Positions 1 through 10,197 of a DNA stretch of 60,000 nucleotides are shown here, one piece after another. The stretch's first letter is position 1. Each line of letters begins with the position of its first letter. The position numbers and the translations under genes are program-made. This DNA is from Polytrichum commune (Eukaryota > Streptophyta > Polytrichopsida > Polytrichales > Polytrichaceae), in the NCBI GenBank assembly GCA_950295325.1, contig OX485804.1:11224001-11284000 (forward strand), given 5' to 3'. A model generated the notes under the pieces. That model ran no database searches and was not told where the DNA came from. It was given only the letters and a program-made list of their open reading frames with translations.

Positions 1-1770
1 AATGCAAGCATAAAGCTATGTATAGAAAATAAAACTACCTTCATAAAAATACATAAAAATACCTTCATTGCCTATGTATGTTTTATTGTACAACATACAT
101 CTTAAATAATCAAACCAATGTTGTATACAATTCGAAGCATAATGAATTTAACATTGTAATGCCAAAACAATTAAAACACAAGCACTTCTACTACAATTTG
201 TCTTACCACATATGTAATATCATTGAGAGAATCCACAAGCATAATACTAATTTTAGAATTAGTTGGAACCAAATATCTTCTGACTAACACACCAAAGACA
301 AGATGCACCTCCAAACACCATATTATGTTGCTCTCGACCTTTTAAGGATAACTTGATTACCTGGAGTTGAAGATGAATTTGATATTAGATTTGTATACTT
401 TTGTGAACAAGGAATCTACATGACTAGTCTCATAATCAACAGCACCTTCCTAAACACATAATCGCAACCAAATCAGAAAGGTATATTTAGATGGAAATTT
501 GCAGAGCCATTTTTTTTTCAAAGACTTTGTGATGATGCTAACTGAGATGAGTACGTTGGCACCCAAAATACTTCAGTTCTATGATTATTCCCAAGGACAT
601 CAGCCCACCACCTGAATGGTAAGCAATGCCCTTGCATTCCACTTGTGAGAAAGGCTTTCAATTGGCAAACAGATCCTTTCATGTCAGCATTGCTTCGCCA
701 ATCCTCTTTTCTCTATTATAAGGACTGATCCTGTAATTAGCCACTCAGAGTATCTTATTTTTTACCATGCACTACAATCTGCAGGTATAATTGCCAAGTT
801 AAACATATTAAGCTATATCTGCAGCTCAGGTTTGACTTTACTCAATGGATGCATACAAAATTGGAAAAAAATCCTACCTTTAACTTATACATTGTAATAT
901 GACAGGACCGTTTTTGCTGTGCAATCCAGCACCTTGACATCTGATCCATATGCCAGTTGGCGTTATGGAAACTTACTGACCTCGTTCCATGTCGTGTCTG
1001 TAACAACATAACTAATGACCTCCCACTTTCAGATTTCAGGGCACCCCTTACCCTGAGTTCAATTTCCTCCTTGGTTTCAGATGTCCACTTTCACAAATAT
1101 TTCCACAGGTAGTATGCTCGAGTAAGGGCATGGCCATTGAAGAAATAACATTTTTAAACTGGACAGAGAAGAGAATGTGCAGAGAGACTTTTCATATGTA
1201 TCATGCATTGTAGGGACATATTTTGACCCATTTCATACAAATCTATGTAACAACGACACTTTCCTCTTCTCTCGTGACGTTAACCTGGAAGGTCTCCATC
1301 GAGTCATCCACATGGGGCAGTTCACACATTTCAAAGGCTTTCTCACTACATAGTAAGTAAACTCAGGATTATACACAGCTAACCCTCAGTACTTGACTCC
1401 ATAGTGAAGTTCACAAAAGCTGCATAATTACCCATCTCCAATGCAAGGCAATGCACAGAATGATTGAAGATGCATGAAATTCACAGATGCTGCACCAGTT
1501 CCATCTCTTATGAGAGTTACAACATCCAGCAATGCAAGAAAACATACAGAGAAATGCTCGCACTTATATGTGAAAATAGGATGGAGCTCACAAGTATCAG
1601 CACTTTATCCCCACCGATTTCTGTACAAGTGAATTGGATACCAATAGCAGAATTTGTCAAGGAACCTCAAGTATCCAAAATTGTAAGTACTCAACTCAGC
1701 TAGGTCAAACGAATGTCCAGTAGCAGGTTGACTGCTGCATTAGAAAGGTTTTGGTTTAAGGGTGTGATAT
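1..1770. other. Intergenic, no gene recognised
   Basis: Only short open frames with no family resemblance and no convincing splice structure were seen. The last few hundred bases before 1771 lie downstream of LSm2 and probably include its 3' UTR. Confidence 0.5.
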
Positions 1771-2880
1771 TTATGCTCCACGGGCCTCCCGCCTTGTGGC
1801 ATCATGTAAAATGTCCACATCCACACCATCTGGAGGTAGTTGTACATATCGAACCACAGATCCTCGGATGAAGCAGTTCTTAACAGAAAGCTGCATGCCC
1901 CACAAAGTCATTAAAAAGATAAGACTATAAATTACTATAGCCGACAAACATCCATTCAGCTATTGCCACCTAAGGACCCCCAAACCCTAAGTTTCCACAA
2001 ATGATATATAGATGGATGGGAATAACACTGATAAAGGTCATTTGAGCCTCGGCCTCAAACTCATCCCATGCCAATAACAATGGTGAAAACTTATGAACCA
2101 GATTATTGATGAATGAGGCATGGAAATGGCTTAGGAAAAAAAAAATCAAAGGATTAGCTCCTTTTTCTACTGCAGTTCGAAAGACCTGGTTCTAGATTAA
2201 AAAAAGTCGGGAACTGCAAACCGAAAACTCATTAAACTGGGTGTTTATCCTCGATTTCACGAAATCAATGAGCAGCATGTCATATGAATGACATTGGAAT
2301 GCCGTTATACTGTTGCTGTGCTCCTTGGTTTTAACTCAAGGTACAATCGGACTGTAACCAGAATTCAGGACAAAGTAAAGCAGACGAGGACGAGGGGGCA
2401 AGAACAGGACTAACCATGTGTGGGTACTTCGCTGCATCGACTACGCGAGTATTTTCTAGTTTGATATTGAGATATTGATCGACCGAATGCAGGATACCCG
2501 TGATGGCCAAGTCATTCTTGAGCTCCACAGTCACCTCCTTCCCCACCAGCTCCTTGAAATAGGAAAAGAAAAGCTGTCCAAAACCATAAACCCTAACACA
2601 TGTCAAAGACAAGCTTTACTCCACATTTACAGAGGCTCTTTTAGAACCTCCAACCCTAACATACCAATTCCCGTCACAAAGCTCACCCACACATAAATGC
2701 TCCCAGCTAAAAACGCAATCAAAATGATGATATGGGTTCATGGTACCATGATGCAAAGCTTACTTCACATCACATAGTGGCTTTTAAATCTCCAACAACC
2801 CTAAGTGGACAATTCCTGCCAAACAGCACCCGAATATGAACGCCCTTAAGTGAAAATACAGTCAAATGATAGCGTACCAT
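1771..2880 (-). CDS. LSM2: LSm2, U6 snRNA-associated Sm-like protein
   Basis: This is a subunit of the heteroheptameric LSm rings: nuclear LSm2-8 binds the U6 snRNA 3' end, and cytoplasmic LSm1-7 acts in mRNA decapping and decay. Exon 2 (2573 to 2415) reads LFFSYFKELVGKEV, then VELKNDLAITGILHSVDQYL, then NIKLENTRVVDAAKYPHM, which covers the Sm1 motif. Exon 3 (1890 to 1771) reads LSVKNCFIRGSVVRYVQLPP and ends DATRREARGA-stop, which carries the Sm2 motif (FIRG-VVRYV). Both exons have AG/GT borders and are in phase 0. The protein starts with a lone ATG exon. The best candidate is ATG|GTACGC at 2880-2878; a second candidate, ATG|GTACCA, lies at 2749-2747 in a duplicated copy of the same segment. 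The predicted protein has 93 residues, the normal length of the family. Identity is very secure; the choice of first exon is an inference. Confidence 0.95.
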
Positions 2881-2884
2881 GATG
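2613..2884. repeat. Imperfect tandem duplication around the LSm2 start exon
   Basis: About 2613-2752 and 2759-2884 align along their length. Shared blocks in order are ACTTCACAT-like, AACCCTAA, CAATTCC(C/T)G, a run resembling AAAAT-CA(A/G)TCAAA-TGAT, and finally GTACCATGATG. Each copy therefore contains an ATG|GTAC start-exon/donor pair on the minus strand and an AACCCTAA telobox-like motif. Copies are clearly diverged. Confidence 0.75.
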
Positions 2885-3006
2885 TGCTGATGGTTATTAA
2901 AGAGTTAAAAGCGCATAGAAATCCAGCCTGATCGAAGCAAAACAGCCTGCAGGCCTGCGGAGAAGAAGAGAGGAGTGGAAGATGAGAACTTAGCTTAGCT
3001 TCGGTG

Positions 3007-3007
<1 letters not shown>

Positions 3008-3061
<54 letters not shown>
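3008..3061. repeat. (TC)n microsatellite
   Basis: About 27 uninterrupted CT units (GA on the minus strand). It lies upstream of the LSm2 start exon and is probably within its 5' UTR or promoter. GA/CT tracts are common in plant 5' leaders. Confidence 0.95.
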
Positions 3062-3062
<1 letters not shown>

Positions 3063-3179
3063 GGTCCTCACCAAGGGGTCGTCTGTATTGGGACCTCAAA
3101 AAGGACCTCAAAAAGGACCTCGCGTCTTAAATGGTTAGTTCTTGGTTGTTTGCTATGATTCTCAACTTCGATATCACTA

Positions 3180-3979
3180 CACCATTTATGGTATTTAGTG
3201 TCACATGCATAATAGTGCCACTTACCCTGTTTTGAGGTATATGTTAGGTTACACTAATGACCAGCAACTTCACCATTATTGTCACATCATGACACTTGGC
3301 ATTCAAGTACAGATAGATAGATAGATAGAAACTCCGGTCCCTGGGGTAGGGGGCGGCGTGAATAAAGTGTCCGTTCGTAATGCCAATAACCCGATGCCCA
3401 CAGGACAAAGGGAAATTGGGGCCATTCAAGTACACTTACTAATATCTTGGTATGAGTATGTTCAGTAGTGTTATGAGGTGCATGCCTATGTTACACAATG
3501 CCCTATAAATTTATTAGAGTCTGCACAAATGGCACTTGCCATTAGTATCTTCTCATGGCATGCTAAAACGTAAGACTATCATCTAAAGTATCCCAATGTG
3601 CTACTATAAATGTCATAATGTAGAATTTTTTTTCACTAAAAGAAGTTACTTATGTTGACGAATGGAATCGTATTGACAGTTAGCAAGCATGACACTTTGA
3701 GACCTCTAGGCATCTAGTATAGGCCTTTCGCAAATGGTGTATGTGACACTAAATACCATAAACAATGTACAATGTTATGGTATTGAGTGTCACTTGTTAT
3801 TTGGAGTTACACAATGCTATAATTTTTGCTAAAAAAAAATTCCCCAAGTAAAGTCAATCATGCTATATATTGTCCATACACCCCGTTTAATCTTTGCTAG
3901 CAACAAATGAAATCTATATTGAGAAGTTATGGCCTCGCGTAGTTTTAATAGTGAGTGACACTAAATACCATAAATGGTG
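3180..3979. mobile_element. 800-bp non-autonomous TIR element with TA duplication
   Basis: The two ends form a perfect 25-bp inverted repeat starting CACCATTTATGGTATTTAG, at 3180-3204 and 3955-3979. Each end is flanked by TA (3178-3179 and 3980-3981). A TA target duplication is typical of Tc1/mariner (Stowaway-like) elements. There is no transposase frame inside, so it would depend on another element. A partial internal copy of the end sequence lies near 3736-3802. Family assignment is inferred from the TA duplication alone. Confidence 0.75.
3312..3422 (-). mobile_element. 111-bp retroposon insert with 12-bp target duplication
   Basis: The insert is flanked by perfect direct repeats CATTCAAGTACA at 3300-3311 and 3423-3434. 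It is much richer in GC than its surroundings. On the minus strand it ends in a (TATC)4-like tail, as a SINE or a 5'-truncated LINE would. It is nested inside the 800-bp TIR element and so is younger than that element. Confidence 0.7.
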
Positions 3980-4322
3980 TACCAAACGTAAACATGTTTG
4001 AAATGGTTAGTTTTTGTTGCTTGCCATGATTATGAGCTTGGATGCCACTTCTCAAGGTAAACAAGACTTCAATGGTTAGTTTTTGTTGTTTGCAATGATA
4101 CTTAGCTTGGATACCACTATAATTAAGGAAAACATGTCTAGAATGGCTAGATTTTGTTGTTTGTCATGATTGTCAACTTGGAATTTTGAGTTAGGACTTT
4201 TTGGGATCCGCAAATGTGAAATGGGAGTCTAACAAAAACCCATGGAAATTTTAGATCTCCTATGTCGTTGCTATGATTTCTCAAAGTCAAAAATGTCAAA
4301 GCCATAAAATGACCATATAGCT

Positions 4323-4333
4323 CCCCCCCCCCC
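4323..4333. repeat. Poly(C) tract
   Basis: An 11-base C homopolymer in non-coding DNA. Its length may be uncertain from sequencing. Confidence 0.9.
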
Positions 4334-4339
4334 ATTTGA

Positions 4340-4445
4340 ACCCAAGTTTTTTAGCATGTAGTCCACCCTCTTTTAAACACATGTCTTTTTGGTACCATGT
4401 TCTTGGATTTATAGGTGCTTGATTGAGATAAGTAACCAAATTTGG
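4340..4445 (+). repeat. Dispersed repeat family A, copy 1
   Basis: It contains TTTTAGCATGTAGTCCA, then CTCTTTTAAACACATGTC, then TTTTTGGT and TAGGTG(C/T)-ATT-GAGA-AAG. The same ordered blocks recur at about 13,975-14,085 and 22,308-22,425 with moderate divergence. No coding capacity was seen, and its ends and class are unknown. Confidence 0.7.
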
Positions 4446-5193
4446 TATGTTCAATTTATGAATTTTATTAATAATTTAATAAACTTAAATTCGATTAACT
4501 ATAAAGTAGAGGTGTCTATAACAAACGCTTTGAGCACTCGAGACCCTTAACATGTATGAAGAAAAACTTCACAAAATTTCAAGAAATTAGTAGGTCCATG
4601 ATAAGGCTAATGCACTTGAGTTCATCATGTTTCACCGTTGCATGATTAATATATGATTTATGTGAGTCAATATTCCTTTTGAGACCAAGGTGATTAAAAA
4701 GTCCTCCACTCCCCCTCGGAAAAAAAAGAATGTTGTTGATTGTTGACATTTTGTTTGTTTCAACTAATGAGCTACGTTTTTAGTTATGATGTAAGTAGTG
4801 CTTGTGTTGAAACTTGTAGCTTGACTTAAGGACAAAATATAGGTATCAAAATTGGGGTCATTGACATAATCGAATGTTCCTACCTTAACCACAGTGGTTA
4901 TGAATAGATTATGAGACCAATACCTAGTTGATGGTTCTTCATCTCAAATATCAATCTCAAGTTATTATATTATGGTGTCATCATGATTTGTAACTAGGCA
5001 ATCATAGCACACATAGAAATATTTTTCTTTTTTATGTTGGAGAATTTTACAATTGATACTTGTGTCTTCACAACAACCATATAATTATCAATAACAACAA
5101 TATATTTTTATTTCTTATTTAAAAAAAACGTGATTCTTTAGGTTCAATATATATATATATAACCTATGTGAAGTATGTAACTTTTTGCCAAGT

Positions 5194-5615
5194 GTTATAA
5201 CAAGAAAACGGTAGAATTGTGAGACTTTGTCCTTTACTATGAAAGACTACAATTGTAGTTGTCCACTTTGCTCATGCCAATCCATGGTTATTCACTATAC
5301 CAAACCTTCCTTGGATTTTGAGCACCTTCTTCTCAAATGCGGGTCAAGGATTGAAGCTACTCATTTATCACTCAAATTTTTTAAAATGAATGATCAAGAA
5401 TTGCCGAAATACCTATAGTTAACTAGACTTCTTTCAATGCATTTTAGGAAGAAATTGTGTAGAGAGAGAGAGAGAGAGAGTCCACATTACATAAAGTGGA
5501 CCAAAAATAACAAGAACAAGTAACGTCCAAGTGTGAACGCAAAGTGATTAGGAAATTTTCTCTTGAAATGAAGAGGTTGATGCATAGTCTTTGTCCTACA
5601 AACAGAGCCAACAAA
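5194..5615 (+). repeat. 430-bp repeat family B, copy 1
   Basis: It starts GTTATAACAAGAAAACGGTA and ends CAGAGCCAACAAA. It is a close direct copy of 7153-7583. In this copy the internal variable tract is (GA)n at about 5459-5480; in the other copy it is (TA)n. A short frame inside (5227-5418) is broken in the second copy, so I do not regard it as a gene. Confidence 0.85.
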
Positions 5616-6984
5616 CTATTTTAAAAACTTACTATGAATGTGAATTGAAAATAGCCAAAAATTAGCAAGGTTTATCTAAGAAAAACATCATGTAAAAGGT
5701 GAATATTTTTTTAAGACACTTATATATTCAAGGGTTTATATACGAAAACATAACATTTATAGGTTTATGGGTTTAAGGGCAAAAGCCTTAGGACAAAACT
5801 TAACATCTATCAAAATTTCAGGAATAGGACTTTGCCCTTATGATATACCAATGATGACTTGGGGGCTTCCACCTTGAATGTACCTTAAGAGAACGGCCAC
5901 GCTTCAAAAAGGTGACTATGCGTTAAAAACATTCTTCATCATACATATCTTGTAGCTTTTCCAAGTCAATGACGAGGGGGACGAGTCCAAAGTTCACAAA
6001 GCTTATATGAATGCTCGTCATAACTACTCATCCTTATGATAGACGGATGGTCTAGATATAGAGTTGCTTACCATCTTCAACCCAACTTCAACATGGCATA
6101 ATCTAGGTTTTGATTATATATTAAGGAATAGATTATCATACATGATCATATACTAGAAGCCATGGGATGGATATTTGCTTGGTTCTAAAGGTTTATTTCA
6201 AGTTGACATGCCATAGCTCTTTAGCAACTTGGGTAGAGAATAATTCATTTTAAAGGTGTCTAAAAATATGTGAAATCAGTTTCGTTGAGTGTCCAAATGA
6301 AGAAAGAAATAACATTCAAAGAATGTCTAAAATCATAGTAATGCAGGTGACATCAACTGGAATCCAACAAAGTAGCATCAAACAACTTCAACCGTGTCTT
6401 CACATGGCATCAATCTCACTTGTGGTCTAAAAACAATACAAGCATGAATTTGCAAAACCTTGACTTTCAAGTAAAAGACAAACTTTAAGATAAGGAATGT
6501 TGGTTAAGGGAAGTGTTTAGGTTTATCATAGCCGCCATAGATAAAATTAGGATAACCAAATGTGAATTATTGAAATGACTTGGATGAATGTCTAACTTAT
6601 TTTAAAACATTTTATGAATATGCCCAATTTTAGGATATTGTTTTTTGGAGTTGCCTACCTTACTTTCGCACTTTATTTAATTGTTAGGCAAAAAGGTGTC
6701 CAAATTACTAGAGAGTTATGGTTTTAGGTCATAAGTTTGCAAAGGCTTATGTTCATTGCCCATTTTCTTTGCTTTGCTTCATGACTTCCAATGTTTGTTT
6801 GAGGGGTTCAACAATATCCCGTTACTCACCACAAAGTGATCATCTAAACAAGAATGATTTAAGCACAATTTAGCCTTAAATAGTGTAGAAGTTGTTTGTC
6901 ACATAGGCAACAATTATGGAACGGAGGAGTCCGCATTGTGGCCCTAAACCCCACATTTTATAATTTTGGGACTAAAACAATCTC

Positions 6985-7400
6985 ATAGGCCATTGCTTGG
7001 CTCAACGGGCTTTAAGCTTAACCCTCAACTTCCCAAGCCTATGAAGGGGAAGTTTTGAGTGTATTTCATTCAATGTTGGTTGTGGAATTTTCATGGATAA
7101 GTTTTGAGGTAAAATGAGATTTGCGGGTAGGATCTTGAAACATGGGAAATGAGTTATAACAAGAAAACGGTAGAACCGTGAGGCTATGAAAGACTATAAT
7201 TGTAGCTAATTACTTTGCTCATGCCAATCCATGGCTATTCACTATACCAAACCTTTCTTGGATTTTGTGCACCTTCTTCTCAAATATGGGTCAAGGATTG
7301 AAGCTACTCATTTATCACCCGAAAATTTTAAAATAAATAATCAAGAACTGCCGAAATAACTATAGTTAACTAGATTTCTTTCAATGCATTTTAGGTAGCA

Positions 7401-7438
<38 letters not shown>

Positions 7439-7770
7439 TATAGTTAACATCCACATTAAATAAAGTGGACCAAAAATAACAGAACAAGTAACATCCAAGT
7501 GTGAACACAAAGTGGTTAGGAAATTTGCTCTTGAAACGAAGAAGTTGATGCATAGTCTCTGTCCTACAGACAGAGCCAACAAAGGAGAAAATGGGCAAAG
7601 ATAAGTCTTGGGATTTTCAGCTTATAATAATTGGAGAAAATGATGCATGAGACAACGCCCGGTTTATCCCCGAAAAAAAAGACCTTTGATTAATCAAATT
7701 CACTTGGGAAATCAACATAATGCTCGTGTGATTCCCTCGATATGAGCAACTCAATAATTGAGCACCTACA
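6985..7770 (+). repeat. Dispersed repeat family C, copy 1 (interrupted by family B)
   Basis: The segments at about 6985-7152 and 7584-7770 match the reverse complement of 32,410-32,740, in order. Matching landmarks include TGTTGGTTGTGGAATTTTCA, ATCTTGAAACATG and GGAGAAAATG. The copy at 32.5 kb lacks the ~430 bases at 7153-7583, which are exactly the family B repeat. Confidence 0.75.
7153..7583 (+). mobile_element. 430-bp repeat family B, copy 2, apparently mobile
   Basis: This copy is inserted inside family C. The related locus at 32.5 kb has the flanks joined with only a few extra bases, so it resembles an unoccupied site. The ends are not inverted repeats, no clear target duplication was resolved, and there is no open frame. 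A (TA)n tract occupies about 7405-7435. Class is unknown. Confidence 0.6.
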
Positions 7771-9630
7771 TAGAAAAATTAATGTCAAAATGTGCAAACC
7801 GTAACAGAACATTAAGTAGCAATGCTAGGAGGGTACCCTTTGAGAACCCACAAATTTTATCTCAACAAGAAGAGAAAACATTTGCAAAGCAAGGGTGAGT
7901 GAATGGATAATCAATCAAATATAGAAGCTTCAAAAAGGCATCAAAGAGGTTTCCAATGCGGGTGTCATGAGACTTTTCCAAAAAGTGCAACTACCTTTTT
8001 GACCTCACCAACTTTCCTGTTGCTTTATAACTATTTAGATATGTTTAGATCGTAATTTAGCCTAGATTTGAACCTTTACCACCACTTGGTATCAGTTTTG
8101 TCCTAGAAACCAACATAGTTAATTCAAAGCATTGAAAGTAACTATCCAAATAAATTAAAAATAGCCTAAGGAGAACTTAAATTTAGTGCTACCTTGCTCT
8201 TGAAAGAGCATCAACCTGGCATGTAAGCACAAAGACAATTTAACAAGAACATTAAAAAAAATCACTTTCACCAAAATAAATATCTTTGATGTTCATGCGA
8301 AGTTTGCATTGAAGTGATAATTTTTTATTGGAGACAACATGTACATCCTCACATGAGCTCCCTGACACAACAAAAACATGACCACTTCCCACTTTGACGT
8401 ATATTTACACATTCTAATCATCTATACGTTGCATGGCTCATGTGTCTATGTCTCCACATTGGGTTAATGTTTATAGTTATTTTGATTGTGGATGAAATGA
8501 GGAAGGTGGAGTGAATGTAAGAAATAAATCATCCATCACCCAAAAATGGGTTGCTTGGGCAGTTAGGGGTTAACAAACAACTTGGACCCAATTTTGTTGT
8601 TAGTAGGTACAAATGTCACTCATGCTCTCAACAAAGGCACCAAAATTACCTCATTAGCTAGAACATCAAATAGTCCTATTAGTGTAGTTGGAAATTTAGC
8701 GCATGCCACAAACTTTCTAGTCAAGGTGGAATTCATGTGCGTCCAAACCCTGGGTGTTCCTTTAAGTTTTCATGAAGATTTTCAACCAACACATTGAATA
8801 TTAGTTATAGGACAAAATTAGCATGAAATAAACTAATCACCCACACTGTTTTGATAGGAGAGCAATTACCGTGGCCCATGCTAATTTTCTACTAGAAATC
8901 TAGTGTGGATTGAAAATGAAAACGACCTGCGTTGAAATTTCCCATTATAGGAACTAGCATGGGCTCTAGAACAATAATATGACTTCTTAGTGTAACTTTA
9001 AACAAATAATCAAAGATAACATGTTCATGTTAGTATCTAGTAGGCCTTGCTAGACTTGTAGATATTGAGACTTGCCAAGACCTCCTAAGATTTCTGCCAT
9101 AAAAACCAAGAATTGGAAGTTGCTCCTACTTGTGATCATTAATACCCCTATAGGATCGATTCGGGGTCTTCAACCCCAACATAAGATGTTGTCAAGCTGA
9201 AAGTAGACAACCGAGACTCTACAACAACAAGTAATCAACACTTTCAACCTCCTCCTCCTCCTCCCCTGGGTCGGCATCCCTCTCGGTAGGTGTTGTGAAC
9301 ATTCACCCATCAAGACCCTTTTTTCAAAAAACAACAGCGCTGCCAACCAAAGTTTAGTTGTTGTTGTGAAAGCTAAGGTGACCAACCCATTCAAGACTAG
9401 TTAAGCATACCTAAGCTTCCCGTGGTCGAAGATTTTGTTCTATGATTGCCTTGCTTCGAGTGGGGCGAAAGCTTTGTTTTGTGGCAACTTAGACCAACTT
9501 TGGGTTTCTCTTTAGAATCTAAAATTTGGCATGGCTTGCAGCCATAGAACACCTACTATGCACGGCAATATGGCACACAAGTCCACGGTAGTAGATAAGT
9601 TATGTTGGTAGAATGTCAACTTCAATTTCA
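7771..9630. other. Non-coding, diverged repeats
   Basis: No gene was recognised. The stretch 8655-8770 (blocks TCCTATTAGTGT, TCAAGGTGGAATTCATGTG, CCTGGGTG) resembles 18,535-18,660 and looks like an old dispersed repeat (family D). The last part approaches the promoter of the CCHC gene. Confidence 0.5.
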
Positions 9631-9639
9631 ATTTTTTGG

Positions 9640-10197
9640 TTGTCGACGCTGTGCACTAAAGTCTTAAAGCTTCAAAGCATCTGCGGGAATGGGTACCCCC
9701 AGCTTCGGGAGCCCGTCCCCCCAGGCTCTCGACCGCACCGTCCGATGCAGGATCCAACGGCGTCGGACACGCACGGCCTTAGGGCGCCCGGGGAGGAAAC
9801 CCGTGGGTAAAGGCAAGGACCGGGGGGCGGGGATCGGTTCGACCTAAGCAAGGGGGAGAAGCGGGTGCCTTCCGCAACTTCCTTCTCTCTCTCTCTCTCC
9901 TCTCCCTTTTGGTACTGCTGCTGTCGCGGCGTTCCATTTCTCTTTTCCTGCTTCAGATCATCATTCTTGCTTACACCGGGCCGCCTCTGTCACCGCTTGC
10001 TGCGATACAGGCCCGCTCTTCTTTATTCTTTGTTTTTTTTTTTTTTATCGCCCTCTGCAGGCTGTGCTGCTCGCGCTAGGGTCTTTGGAAGCGCGCTCGT
10101 TCTCGTTTGCGCAACCAGTTCTTGGCCGTTCGTGTTCGCGGCCTGGGGAGTTCCGTGTGTGGGGCGTTGTTCATTGCGGAGGAAATAGCCGCGCAGG
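9640..10197 (+). promoter_or_regulatory. GC-rich promoter and 5' leader of the CCHC gene
   Basis: The base composition switches abruptly from AT-rich to GC- and CpG-rich at about 9690. A CT-rich stretch lies at about 9885-9910 and a poly(T) tract at about 10,030-10,048. The start codon is at 10,198. I see no clear TATA box. The transcription start site cannot be placed from sequence alone. Confidence 0.55.

Larger units (their letters stand above)
3129..4190. repeat. ~70-bp tandem repeat array, interrupted by a TIR element
   Basis: Copies of a unit starting AATGGTTAGTT(T/C)TTG and continuing TTG(T/C)TTGC-ATGAT begin near 3129, 4002, 4071 and 4142, giving a period of 69-71 bp. The first copy is cut off at about 3179 and its expected continuation (ACCAAACGTAAACATG) resumes at 3981. 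This shows that the 800-bp element between them was inserted into an existing array. Confidence 0.8.

Noticed and set aside
2862-3074. Minus-strand frame encoding a long Arg-Glu repeat
   Set aside because: It is just the translation of the (TC)n microsatellite upstream of LSm2.
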